DNA of 64,000 nucleotides from Hyparrhenia diplandra (GCA_015847255.1 JADLZK010007174.1:62001-126000), one strand, 5' to 3'; shown: positions 23,746 through 35,077, counted from the stretch's first letter. The notes: generated by a model from the sequence alone, not told the origin. Numbers and translations are program-made.

Positions 23746-23840
23746 CATACTTTGTAGATGGACACATGGGGCCAGGGAGCCATTCCTCAGGTCGTGTCGC
23801 ACGGCTATGGTAGCCGTGGGTGTGGGTGTCGTGGGGGTAC

Positions 23841-24096
23841 GTGGCGGAGCCGGGAGCAGGGGTCATGCCACCCCCCCGGCATGGTGATTTCCTTTATGTA
23901 CCAATAATATATATTCATTTGGATAGCTAAAAATTATTATTTACTCTGTTTTGATGATAACAATAGGCTAAAATTCAATTGAATACGATAAATGCATATA
24001 GAAAATTTTAATATCATATATTTACAACATATTTATGCTTATGAGGTGTCGACATATTGTTTGGCCTCTTTATTCAAAAGTTCTGACTCCGCCTCT
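23841..24096. mobile_element. hAT-like MITE in the subtilase pseudogene
   Basis: About 255 bp, AT-rich inside, with inverted ends GTGGCGGAGCCGGGAGC and (other strand) AGAGGCGGAGTCAGAAC. These resemble the GTGGCGGAGCC ends of non-autonomous hAT elements in grasses. It interrupts the subtilase exactly at its conserved GHGT motif. The 8-bp target duplication is not clean. Confidence 0.55.
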
Positions 24097-24659
24097 GGTG
24101 CCATGGCCTCCTGCCACGTCCATAGGCGGCTGGTCCGGGCGAATCAAGTTCTTGGCCCCCATTGAGCTTTCGGTTGCAGTAGAGGCCCTAGTGGCATGAG
24201 CCCTTCCAACACATGGGAACATTGTTTGGAAACAAGATGTCGCTCATGGACAGATGTCGTGGGTCGATCCCACCGTCGAGGAGACCAATGATCGCCCCTG
24301 ATCCATAGTCGAAGTCCTTCCAAGTGCTAACGCAGCCGGCGCCGGTGTCGGGCAACCCAAGGAACGCTGGCGTGCGTGTCATCTAGAGATGGCGCATGCC
24401 ATTGGGGAAGGCGGCGATGAATCCGGGCTTGTTGATAACTCGTTGTAGCTCCGCCTCAGTAAGAATGGCGACCCATTGACGTTGAAGCCGTACAAGCGCA
24501 GCAGCCGGGGCTCGCTGAGCTCGGTAAGCTCAGACACAACAAGGATTCATGCCACGCCTGGTGGGCAGAGGCATCCATCTCCTCGCGCTAGTTGGGGGCT
24601 CCAGAAGTACGATGAATGTCAGGTACTCTCGCCAGACGCAGCAGCTGGTGTTGCATGAC

Positions 24660-24800
24660 TTTTTAATTTGAGTGAACCGGAGGGGCATAAGCCCCCTATA
24701 GAGAGATTTATTTTTTTTAAAAAAAGTCAACTCACATATACAACACAAAAACAAACAGTAGAGCTTGGAGAGAGGGGCTCAGAGATGCTGCTGCGTGACT
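24660..24800. mobile_element. Small insertion in the first exon of the subtilase pseudogene
   Basis: Compared with the paralogue at 43,386, about 120 bp separates the signal peptide from the propeptide. It contains GGGGCATAAGCCCCC and an AT tract (TTTATTTTTTTTAAAAAAAG), like a retroposon tail. TGCATGACT and TGCGTGACT flank it as a possible target duplication. Confidence 0.4.
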
Positions 24801-25044
24801 AGTGCAGGCGGTGGAGAGCAACACAAGGAGGCCGCCAAGAGCGTTAGCCGGATATACTAGTAGCATACGGCGGTTGTTGTGGTGGTTTATGGACACGGGG
24901 GAGGCCATGGTCGTCTGGCCTCCTGGGAGTTGTGGTGTGACTATCGGCCGGTGGCAGGTGAGGTGAGGGGGTTCATCGATATGATGCTGAATAGATGGAT
25001 GGACGGTGAGGACCGGGGGCTGGGGAAGATGAAGAGATGGCCAG

Positions 25045-25070
25045 TGCGGTGAGGTGTATATTATATAGTA
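25045..25070 (-). promoter_or_regulatory. TATA region of the subtilase pseudogene
   Basis: Minus-strand CCTATACTATATAATATAC, followed by CACCTCACCGC, aligns with CCTATATATACAGG then CACCTCACCGC at the I9 gene near 43,905, so the two loci share a promoter by duplication. Confidence 0.5.
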
Positions 25071-25741
25071 TAGGCGAACGGGCGGGGCGGGCGATCAACT
25101 CAATCGATCATCAATGTGTAAACGTCACGTACTCGCGTGCATACGCACTATCACAACAGTGGTACTAAAATGACCCAAGATCGAGTTCCAACCTCAATAC
25201 CACTCCCTCCACGTGTCAGCATTGCGATCGATCAATACTCGATCCTTCTCTCGAGCGCTACGAGAGCACAAATAATTGAGCAATTTAAATTTGATTTAGT
25301 AAATTGTCACGATGAGAGTGACAGGTCCGACGGTCCAGTTATAATCGAAAATGTAGGTATATTAAAGATAATACTTTAGGAAGTTGTGTTAAAAAACCAA
25401 CAGATTCTCATTTCTGGAAAAGTTTATGAATATCAAAGATTATTTCATGGACTTTGGCTCCTTCAAGGTAAAGGATAGTTCTCAAACAAGATTTTGATTT
25501 GATACTTGGTTGGGTAACAAATCTCTCAAAGACAAATTTCCTTCTCTGTTTAATATTGTAAGGAAAAACATGATTCTGTAGCACAAGAGCTGAGTTCAAT
25601 CCCGCTTAATATTTTATTTAGACGAAATGGGAGCAAATTTAAGCGTTTGGCATAGAATTGTTGCTTCCCTACAATATATTAATTTAAAGGGATATTTTTG
25701 TTTGGGGTCTGAATGAATGTGGTACCTTTACAGTCTGTTTG

Positions 25742-25775
25742 ATGATTATTTTGATTATTTATATAAAATAATCAT
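25742..25775. repeat. 11-bp inverted repeat at the outer end of the LTR
   Basis: ATGATTATTTT and AAAATAATCAT, separated by 12 bases, form a perfect stem beginning six bases inside the LTR. The same structure is in the 3' LTR near 32,509-32,542. Confidence 0.7.
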
Positions 25776-26225
25776 GGGAAGCAAGCTTTATATGAGAATA
25801 TATTTCTCGGTTCATACTACTTATTGACACGTTTACAGGCGTACGAAATTTGCCATGGCTGAGCTTATGACACATAGGCCCCACCTCAGAGATATTTTTG
25901 CCAGTTTATAGTTCTCTTGACGAGGGCAAAATGCACGTCATGGTGCTCTGATTTGTGTACGTACGTACGTACAACATTTGCCCGGCTAGTTAGTTAGCTG
26001 GACGGATTATTAAACCATGAATGGAACATGCACGTACGTACGCAAGCCAAATACTTGAGATACGGATCTGTACTACGTGGCCTGGCTTGTTAATAGGGTT
26101 CAAGATACCTGGGAAGATACACACGTAGAGATGATGGATTCTAGTTTAAATCCTAAAAACAGAGATACGGACTCCTTTCTTTACTTGGCCGAGGGGCAAA
26201 CACAAGGCCTCTGACCTTCGGTCCC

Positions 26226-26233
26226 TATATAAG
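26226..26233 (+). promoter_or_regulatory. LTR TATA box
   Basis: TATATAAG in the context GGTCCCTATATAAGCC marks the likely promoter of the 5' LTR. The same box is at 32,992-32,999 in the 3' LTR. Confidence 0.65.
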
Positions 26234-26640
26234 CCAGCACCCTGCCAACGTAGGGGCTCTCTCGGTGGTTATCTTGGCCAGCTTTTGGTTCTCACGTATA
26301 CACGCAGCCACGCATACATACGCATCTGCCGCTGCACGCCACCGCCTGCAATTGCCGACGCCATGCTGCACATCGGCATCTAATCGCCGAGAAGCAAGCC
26401 GAAGCCAGCAAGTCAATCTCGCCGACGAGCTGCACGAAGAGCATACTCGACCACTCACCGATCCCTCACCGGCGCCCTGCTGCCTGTTTGCGAGCGTCGC
26501 CCTGTTTACCGTTGCCGGCCGTCATGCCTGGTAAGTTCTAGTTCTGATGCATCAGTATTCATCTAAGCAATATGATACGGCAGGAGTACAAGCTACCGGC
26601 TCTTCCGATCTACTACTTCATCATGAAAAAGGCTCTGGCA

Positions 26641-27515
26641 GCTTGACAAACGTCGGAGAACCCTCGCCGCGCGCGAGGTCGTTGTCAAGTTGTCGATGAT
26701 CATATGGCAAGAGTTCAAGTTGTCGGCTCTTCCGATCTATTGTGCATCATCCATCGTCATAACCCTCGCCGCGCGAGGTCCAACAGCTTGACAACGTTAG
26801 AACCCTCGCCGCGCGAGGTCGTTGTCAAGTTGTCGATGGTCAATCTAAGCCACCAAGAAGCAAACAAGCAAAGTCGGCGAGAAGCAAGCAAGCATGAGGT
26901 TGCCGAGGAGCATGCTGAGCCGCATATATACATCATGCCAACCAGTTCAGCTGTCACGTTGCTGGTGAGCTCCCAGTTCAGATACAAAAAAGCTAGCAGC
27001 TCGACAACATCAGAACCCTCGCCGCGCGAGGTCGTTGTCGAGTTGTTGATGATCAGTCTGAGTTACGAAGAAAATCAAGGCAGCACGAGATGGCAAGACT
27101 GTGCTCGTCGTCAATGGCAAGAAGGCCTGGAGGGTTCAGTGACCACGCATCCATGCGAAGGTCCATCTATATACACGGAGGCTGTCTGCTAGTTGCCCCA
27201 TGACACATATACACATAGGCGGCCCTGAGCTGCTTCTCCAGGAGGATGCCGTATCAGGATAGATGGCAGCACCTGCCATGCATACACCTCTCCATGATCA
27301 TACAAGTTCCTGCAGTCCTACCGACGCTGTGCAAGTCTCGATGCAAGGCGCTGCTGCGCATAAGTCGCCGATAAACAGGCCAAGCAAGCAATTCTACGTC
27401 CACGCCGAGTTACCAAGTTTGTGCAACTCGAAGTCTGCTAGTTCTTGCGGACAGACTGTCTCGTTTCCTGCAGCTTGACAACATCATAACCCTCGCCGCG
27501 CGAGGCCGTTGTCAG
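26641..27515 (+). repeat. Hairpin family 1 in the 5' LTR (five copies of the core)
   Basis: The core CCTCGC-CGC-GCGAGG (6-bp stem, 3-base loop) occurs five times, near 26,660, 26,763, 26,812, 27,017 and 27,490. In four copies it is enclosed by a second stem about 8-12 bases further out: CTTGACAACG with CGTTGTCAAG (26,787-26,829), CTCGACAAC with GTTGTCGAG (26,999-27,042), and similar arms in the other two, one with a bulge and one shortened. One arm pair has a compensatory T-A to C-G change. The copy near 26,763 has the core only. Confidence 0.8.
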
Positions 27516-27695
27516 ATTGCTATTATTTTCTACGATAGTGGAGAAGGTCGCACGGGCTTATCCCTATGTTTTCGCCAAGTAGTAATGCAAGTGATGCCGG
27601 GAGGCCGTCGATTTGATCTCATAGAAGCATCATCCAAGCAATATATACCTGCATCGCTATTGCGGGTTTTCCTACATTACCGACGACAATCACAC

Positions 27696-27888
27696 GTCTA
27701 GTGCCGACGAGGCTAGACAGAATCATGGCCGAGTGCCGACGAGGCGAAGTCACTACTCCATCGACATGTCCCATTGAACGGGATCGGACAATTCGTTGCT
27801 GGGCACCGACGAGGCGAAAGCAACTCACACACGTCCATGTTAATGAAGGCTGGCGTACATGACTGGGCACCGACGAGGCGATAGTCAT
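27696..27888 (+). repeat. Hairpin family 2 in the 5' LTR (four copies, different arms)
   Basis: The core CCGACGAGG appears four times in 190 bp. In three it is enclosed by perfect 6-bp arms that differ between copies: GTCTAG/CTAGAC (27,696-27,718), GTTGCT/AGCAAC (27,795-27,824) and ATGACT/AGTCAT (27,859-27,888). In the fourth (27,731-27,758) the arms are weaker (GAGTG with CACT then ACTC). The last two loops are nearly the same (GGGCACCGACGAGGCGA). Confidence 0.8.
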
Positions 27889-28312
27889 CCCCTTCATCAA
27901 CAACACATTCCGTTTTACTCGACGTGGCAATGGCGATGTCACGACCAAGCTTCGGCGACATAAAGCCACCCATATTTACCACGCCATATATCGCATATGG
28001 TGACGACGATCAAATACAAGACGACCATCAGCGCAGCTTAATCGGAGGTTTTTCGCAAGCTCGTCTTGCGGATGTAATTAACCGGGCGCGCCCAACAGGC
28101 CCCGGGAATCGGCGAACTACGCAATTTTCCTACAAGTCAGACCTCTCCTTAAGCATGACGCAGAAGACGGAAGAAGACAATTTTTCGTTGATCATGTATT
28201 TTGTATATTCAAGAAAGAATTAATGAAATATGTGGTTCTCGAATATGTGTGCATGTGTCTCCTTGCATTACATTATTTATACATGTCTTCGCTCGGTTTT
28301 CGACCAAACAAA

Positions 28313-29298
28313 ATGTCACGCCCGGTGGGACCTGATTCTCCTCCCATCTTCGCTGCGCTTCAGTGGTCGTTAAAAAAGGATGATGATGATGATCGCTATC
28401 GTCTGTTGTTCCATATATGCTGGACGATGCTTACTTTGAAAATCGACATGCCACTTGGCTGATAGACGAAGAAAAGGGCAGTGACGTCAACCAACGTTGG
28501 TTACAAAAAATGCGGAGCATGCTTATGCACTGCATGCAGACTCGCAAAAGGCCGATCGGTGCCTGGGCTATACAAAAGACACGGGCATGCTGATCAAAGC
28601 ACAGCCGGAGTTTTCAAAATATAGAAAAGTGCACCGTGCTTATATACGTTCATTGTATATACACGTGAAGCCTTCAGCTATGCTTGCATCCGTACGGTTT
28701 GATTATAAGCCGTACTCATTGAAGGATTCCTGCCGTTCGCACGTGAGTCCTTCCCTGACGTCACCATCGAGGAAGCGATGAAGTTCTGTCCTGCTCCGTG
28801 CCTGATTCAGTTCGGCGCTCATGCTACCATGGCTGTCTTCACTCATGGTGACAAGAAGTACTATCACCCAACGCAAGTGCCGCAAACTCAAGACACGGGA
28901 AGGCGCACAAACACGCTTCCATCAAAGCTAAACAAGCAAGACGGGCTGCCGTCGCTGATGCTCGCAGGCTTTTGAAAGAGCCTGAGATGCTCCCAGCTGT
29001 TCAAGAACGCAACTCGGAATCTCCCGAGATGACTCTTGAGACACTTGATGATGCCTCTTATTCCTTGTCCTGGTCAATGCGCATTGCACGCTCCAGAAGC
29101 AACAAGAACGCTCTTCGCAATTATCGACGGAGGTGGAGCAACGTCAAGAAATTGCATGCTGAGTTAATTGCTCGGGTTGTCCGAAGCACGATGCCCAAAC
29201 CAAAGTCAGGCGTTCCTGAGTTCCTGGACGTTGTCAAAGAGCCTTACGTGCTATCTGTAATGGCCAAGAGGCCTGATGAACTGAAGAAGCTTGTTTGA
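28313..29298 (+). pseudogene. Unrecognised ORF in the internal region, several frameshifts
   Basis: An ATG three bases after the 5' LTR opens MSRPVGPDSPPIFAALQW. Coding-like sequence then continues, changing frame near 28,420, 28,500-28,600, 28,715 and 28,890, to TGA at 29,298. Readable parts include DDAYFENRHATWLIDEEKG, EGFLPFARESFPDVTIEEA, KFCPAPCLIQFGAH, a basic stretch (AKQARRAAVADARR), and SRSNKNALRNYRRRWSNVK. Together this would be a basic protein of roughly 300 residues. No gag zinc knuckle or pol motif is seen and I do not recognise the family. It could be a divergent gag or captured host sequence. Some frameshifts may be sequencing errors. Confidence 0.4.
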
Positions 29299-32200
29299 CA
29301 AGCCATTATGAATGAATTTTGGACACGCATATTGAATGTGTGGCCAAATTTCCTGGGTGTGGATCTATAACCCGCATTGATAATATCAGTCTTCATTCCC
29401 CAATGATGGTTGGCTTGTACCATGTCACGGCTTATTCTAGCCCTGAAGAAAACGAATTTGCTGCACTAGCGAATGAAGTACCGGCACCTCATGCAAGTGC
29501 ACCTCATGCAAGTTCAGAAGCTGAAAGCCCAAATAAAAGAATGGGAGAAGCAATATCGCCAATCAACTGCATAGGCAGGGGTAACCCGAGCCATGTTGCT
29601 CATGTTCATAACTTCCAAGAATCTTGCAGACCGTTTTCACGAACTGGTGGCACGTGCAGTCCAAGTATTAATACCAAGCCATTACAGACATGCGCATGAA
29701 TCCTCCTAACAAGCTGGTGGCAAACATTATATATGCCGCTAAACATCTATGGACGTTGGCACCGTGGGCGGAACCCCTTCCATGCCTATTTCAGCAATCA
29801 AGGCAAGCTCCACTGCCTGCCCGTTGGAATTCATCATTATGCCAAGAATGGCGACTCAAAGATTCAAGATGAAGTCAACATCATTGTATCTACAATATGC
29901 AAGTGTCCCTACTAGCAGGGTTGACAATGTGCGTTGTTTTACATGAGCACCTTTTCTTCCTTTTTGAACCTGCGGATCTTCATGGAGATGCCACTCATAT
30001 ATTTAACTAGGCAACTTTATGCACTTGTTTGCCTAACACTTCACAGTGATACTCGTGAAAACAAGATTCAGGAAGGCCATGCCCCTGTTACTAAGGTGGC
30101 AGATTTTTATCCAGAAAAAAGTGATCATGTTCGTGTGCCAATGGTGGAGCAAATTTTCTCTTTATCACCTTCTGTATACCAATACAGTTGTGGCCATACA
30201 CACTGGGATACTTGTTAATTTGTTCATAGCAAGGTTTGCCCATCAATTCAAGAAAATCTAGCTGGTCATAGTGCAACATCTGCAATATGCAAGAGCTAGT
30301 TAAACCCACTTGATCCACATAAGAAATACTCGCTTCATCAAGATCACTAAAGAGTCTATCACATGGTGGAAGATTTCGACGAAGATATTTACTAACTAAT
30401 TGATACTCCATGATATATATGTTGTGCCACCGGTGGGCTGTCACTAGGCGTGTTGCTCTATGATGAAAATTTCCAACCGACCTACATTGTGGTGAAGTAA
30501 CCTCAACACAAAGCACATGGTTTACATCGACAAGGGATGAAAGTGGGTGGTGGAATTTCAATCCGCACTGACCCCGGAAGTCGTGGGTTTATCATGCCTT
30601 TCGCCATTTGTCCAGTTTAAGAGGAATGCCAAGCCTTGAGGGAGACTATAGCGAAAAGAGCATGAAAGGGCTACCTGACTCGACAAAAGTTTGGATCAAG
30701 TGTGCAGCCACATGCCACCCTCATGAGGTGACAACAAGGGTCTACAAAAAGATAATATAGCCTGCGAGGATTACTTAGCTACACAAAGATTGATAGCTAC
30801 CCTCCAAATTCTTTGAAGACAAGTTTCAAGAAACAAGTCCGAAGGGCTGAAGAAAAACAAAAGAGAGAAAGAAAAAGGAGGCATAGTCAACTGTCTCGAA
30901 GCTCTCAATAATTCAAAAAAGTCGAGTTATCAAGTGAAGCAAATTGAAGGAGGACGGGTAGCTATTCATCATCCTCGGTAAAAGTGAAGGCAATGAATTG
31001 CCTTAGCCAATTTTCCCCCAAACCAACCATGAAATTTTAGCCGTATCCTACATTCCTTGTTGGACAAAAGGTAGGAGGCATGAAGCACATGACTGAAGGG
31101 AGGCTCGGAAAGATTTCCACTAACCCCAAGAGGTCCTGATGAAGTGTTAACCTTTTTACACTATTACCACGAGGAAACTGAACCACACGTGATGGTTGTG
31201 TTGGAATATGACCATCTTATGAGTAACATGCCTCCATGGCTGCTCCACCATTGGCATCATATATTTTTCTTAAAATCAGCGTTGATTCTCTCAAGTTTTC
31301 ATTGAGAAGAATCAAGAATTATCTCTACCCTGTAGAATTGAATGGCTCTTTGGTAAAATTCATCAGCTCGAGCATTCCCTGTGATTGCTTGTGTAATCGA
31401 AAGAAGGGTGTGCAAGACCTTCATCAAATAAATTATTCAGATACATGGCCATTACCTTTGGTTCGTCTATGAGGATTCGGACGGATATCAATAGCTGTTC
31501 TGGAGCAGCGAAATGCGCCACTATTGGCATACCTGCAACCATGAATTATTTTGTCTCTACTGGTTGGGCATCATTGCAATGAAAGATCACTTAGCAAGCT
31601 AGCCTGGTGGTGCAATAAAGAAAAGGTCTCAAAGTAAAGTCTGCAAGAACATCTTGTGGAGTTTTGGTGGCATGTTCTTTCACCATTATTTGGCTAAACT
31701 GGTGGCTGTTCTATGCTCTTAAGGGATTGAAAGGCTATGATCAGTTCACAAAATTGAAGATTGATGACAGTATAAGCTCTTGTAGCTACTAGTCTGTCAC
31801 AAAAAAAAATGATGATGAAAACCTCAATTGTGGCGTGGCCACCCCTACCTTTTGTTGTCGGGATGAAGATGTGCTACTCTACTACATTCCCTATCTCTAA
31901 TCCATTGGCATGGATTTTTGCCACAAAATCCCATGTCTCTTTATTGATAAGAGGCTGACATTTTTTTATACGAAACATTTTGGGACCCTTTTATCTTCAA
32001 AGGTGTTCTTCCCACACATATAATACATTATTTGCAGTCTGTCCTTAAATCAGGTTGCCATCAAGCATCTATGAGCTTTGGATGCATATAAATTTGGGAG
32101 CAGTGAAGCAAGCCAAAGCAGCGATGTGGATCTGTGAAACCCTTTGAGATTGATGGTTGGCATTGTTGCTGTAAAACGGTCACATCAATCTTGATAAATT

Positions 32201-32502
32201 TCTCCATGGATACTACACTCCATTTGTTGGCACCAATATATTTGGTCGGAGTGGAGCCCAAGGATTTCTCTTCTTGTATATGGCATGATTTTCGCCATGT
32301 CCTACTATAACACAAGAGGGGGTATGATATCATCCTTACCCATCTCGTCCATTGCTATTATTTTTAGGGATGGCATGGATTTTCGCCACACCCTGTCACA
32401 AGTCCCCTGGAGGCTACGACCATGCGGCTAGCTCATCAAAGTTATATTTCCCTGAGTCAAGTCTCTCGCTTCGCGCATAAACTTAACTCGGCGGGTGGCA
32501 TT
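29299..32502. other. Rest of the internal region, no supported gene
   Basis: Short open frames occur (for example 29,319-29,699 plus, 30,091-30,561 minus) but none shows a known domain or consistent coding signal. The stretch ends with GGCGGGTGGCATT, a purine-rich candidate polypurine tract. Confidence 0.5.
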
Positions 32503-35072
32503 TGTTTGATGATTATTTTGATTATTTATATAAAATAATCATGGGAAGCAAGCTTTATATGAGAATATATTTCTCCGGTTCATACTACTTATTGACACGT
32601 TTACAGGCGTACGAAATTTGCCATGGCTGAGCTTATGACACATAGGCCCCACCTCAGAGATATTTTTGCCAGTTTATAGTTCTCTTGACGAGGGCAAAAT
32701 GCACGTCATGGTGCTCTGATCTGTGTACGTACGTACGTACAACATTTGCCCGGCTAGTTAGTTAGCTGGACGGATTATTAAACCATGAATGGAACATGCA
32801 CGTACGTACGCAAGCCAAATACTTGAGATACGGATCTGTACTACGTGGCCTGGCTTGTTAATAGGGTTCAAGATACCTGGGAAGATACACACGTAGAGAT
32901 GATGGATTCTAGTTTAAATCCTAAACAGAGATACGGACTCCTTTCTTTACTTGGCCGAGGGGCAAACACAAGGCCTCTGACCTCCGGTCCCTATATAAGC
33001 CAGCACCCTGCCAACGTAGGGGCTCTCTCGGTGGTTATCTTGGCCAGCTTTTGGTTCTCACGTATACACGCAGCCACGCATACATACGCATCTGCCGCTG
33101 CACGTCACCGCCTGCAATTGCCGACGCCATGCTGCACATCGGCATCTAATCGCCGAGAAGCAAGCCGAAGCCAGCAAGTCAATCTCGCCGACGAGCTGCA
33201 CGAAGAGCATACTCGACCACTCACCGATCCCTCACCGGCGCCCTGCTGCCTGTTTGCGAGCGTCGCCCTGTTTACCGTTGCCGGCCGTCATGCCTGGTAA
33301 GTTCTAGTTCTGATGCATCAGTATTCATCTAAGCAATATGATACGGCAGGAGTCCAAGCTACCGGCTCTTCCGATCTACTACTTCATCATGAAAAAGGCT
33401 CTGGCAGCTTGACAAACGTCAGAACCCTCGCCGCGCGAGGTCGTTGTCAAGTTGTCGATGATCATATGGCAAGAGTTCAAGTTGTCGGCTCTTCCGATCT
33501 ATTGTGCATCATCCATCGTCATAACCCTCGCCGCGCGCGAGGTCCCAACAGCTTGACAACGTTAGAACCCTCGCCGCGCGAGGTCGTTGTCAAGTTGTCG
33601 ATGGTCAATCTAAGCCACCAAGAAGCAAACAAGCAAAGTCGGCGAGAAGCAAGCAAGCATGAGGTTGCCGAGGAGCAAGCTGAGCCGCATATATACATCA
33701 TGCCAACCAGTTCAGCTGTCACGTTGCTGGTGAGCTCCCAGTTCAGATACAAAAAAGCTAGCAGCTCGACAACATCAGAACCCTCGCCGCGCGAGGTCGT
33801 TGTCGAGTTGTTGATGATCAGTCTGAGTTACGAAGAAAATCAAGGCAGCACGAGATGGCAAGACTGTGCTCGTCGTCAATGGCAAGAAGGCCTGGAGGGT
33901 TCAGTGACCACGCATCCATGCGAAGGTCCATCTATATACACGGAGGCTGTCTGCTAGTTGCCCCATGACACATATACACATAGGCGGCCCTGAGCTGCTT
34001 CTCCAGGAGGATGCCGTATCAGGATAGATGGCAGCACCTGCCATGCATACACCTCTCCATGATCATACAAGTTCCTGCAGTCCTACCGACGCTGTGCAAG
34101 TCTCGATGCAAGGCGCTGCTGCGCATAAGTCGCCGATAAACAGGCCAAGCAAGCAATTCTACGTCCACGCCGAGTTACCAAGTTTGTGCAACTCGAAGTC
34201 TGCTAGTTCTTGCGGACAGACTGTCTCGTTTCCTGCAGCTTGACAACATCATAACCCGCGCCGCGAGGCCGTTGTCAGATTGCTATTATTTTCTACGATA
34301 GTGGAGAAGGTCGCACGGGCTTATCCCTATGTTTTCGCGAAGTAATGCAAGTGATGCCGGGAGGCCGTCGATTTGATCTCATAGAAGCATCATCCAAGCA
34401 ATATATACCTGCATCGCTATTGCGGGTTTTCCTACATTACCGTACGACAATCACACGTCTAGTGCCGACGAGGCTAGACAGAATCATGGCCGAGTGCCGA
34501 CGAGGCGAAGTCACTACTCCATCGACATGTCCCATTGAACGGGATCGGACAATTCGTTTGCTGGGCACCGACGAGGGGTAAAAGCAACTCACACACGTCC
34601 ATGTTAATGAAGGCTGGCGTACATGACTGGGCACCGACGAGGCGATAGTCATCCCCTTCATCAACAACACATTCCGTTTTACTCCGGCGTGGCGATGGCG
34701 ATGTCACGACCAAGCTTCGGCGACATAAAGCCACCCATATTTACCACGCCATATATCGCATATGGCTGACGGCGATCAAATACAAGACGACCATCAGCGC
34801 AGCTTAATCGGAGGTTTTTCGCAAGCTCGTCTTGCGGATGTAATTAACGGGCGCCCAATGGGCCCGGGAATCGGCGAACTACGCAATTTTCCTACAAGTC
34901 AGACCTCTCCTTAAGCATGACGCGAGAAGACGGAAGAAGACAATTTTTCGTTGATCATGTATTTTGTATATTCAAGAAAGAATTAATGAAATATGTGGTT
35001 CTCGAATATGTGTGCATGTGTCTCCTTGCATTACATTATTTATACATGTCTTCGCCGGTTTTCGACCAAACA
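32503..35072 (+). repeat. 3' LTR of the 25.7-kb element
   Basis: 2,570 bp, the direct repeat of 25,736-28,310. TATA box at 32,992-32,999. Both hairpin families are kept, for example GTCTAG/CTAGAC at 34,457-34,479 and ATGACT/AGTCAT at 34,623-34,652. It ends ACCAAACA, followed by the target duplication CAGTC. Confidence 0.9.
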
Positions 35073-35077
35073 CAGTC

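Larger units (their letters stand above)
21590..24908 (-). pseudogene. Subtilisin-like serine protease pseudogene, split by insertions
   Basis: Minus-strand pieces appear in the right order for a plant subtilase: signal peptide from ATG 24,908 (MASPVSINHHNN, then a hydrophobic run and ACTSHAAA), I9 propeptide near 24,640-24,400 (TFIVLLEPPTS), mature start with the catalytic Asp (TPAFLGLPDTGAG, GAIIGLLDGGIDPRH, 24,370-24,250), AKNLIRPDQPP and the GHGT histidine region near 24,110, GMAPWPHVSIYKVC at 23,790-23,750, AIHDGVDVISFSISQQ at 21,860, and GIPFVACASNRGPNAS at 21,760. The Ser region is absent. Frameshifts, a roughly 120-bp insertion in the first exon, a MITE at 23,841 and a solo LTR at 21,947 break it. 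Its 5' region closely resembles the I9 gene at 43,386. Confidence 0.8.
25736..28310 (+). repeat. 5' LTR of the 25.7-kb element
   Basis: 2,575 bp, beginning TGTTTGATGATT and ending TCGACCAAACA. It has a TATA box at 26,226-26,233, then a GC-rich transcribed part with two hairpin families. Open frames inside it (for example 26,704-27,192) have no known domain and contain the hairpin repeats, so they are not called as genes. Confidence 0.9.
25736..35072 (+). mobile_element. Complete non-autonomous LTR retrotransposon (LARD-like)
   Basis: 9.3-kb element: 5' LTR 25,736-28,310, internal region 28,311-32,502, 3' LTR 32,503-35,072. The ends are TGTTTG and CAAACA. A perfect 5-bp target duplication CAGTC lies at 25,731-25,735 and 35,073-35,077. 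The purine-rich GGCGGGTGGCATT precedes the 3' LTR. The internal 4.2 kb has no recognisable protease, reverse transcriptase, RNase H or integrase, so movement must depend on an autonomous partner, as for large retrotransposon derivatives (Dasheng, Sukkula). The LTRs look about 98-99 percent identical if indels are set aside, so the insertion is young. Each LTR carries arrays of hairpins described separately. Confidence 0.9.

Noticed and set aside
26704..27192. 162-codon ORF in the 5' LTR and its twin at 33,313-33,957
   Set aside because: It lies wholly inside the LTR, spans the hairpin repeats, does not begin at the same codon in both LTRs, and has no recognisable domain. The open frame is more simply a by-product of the repeats.
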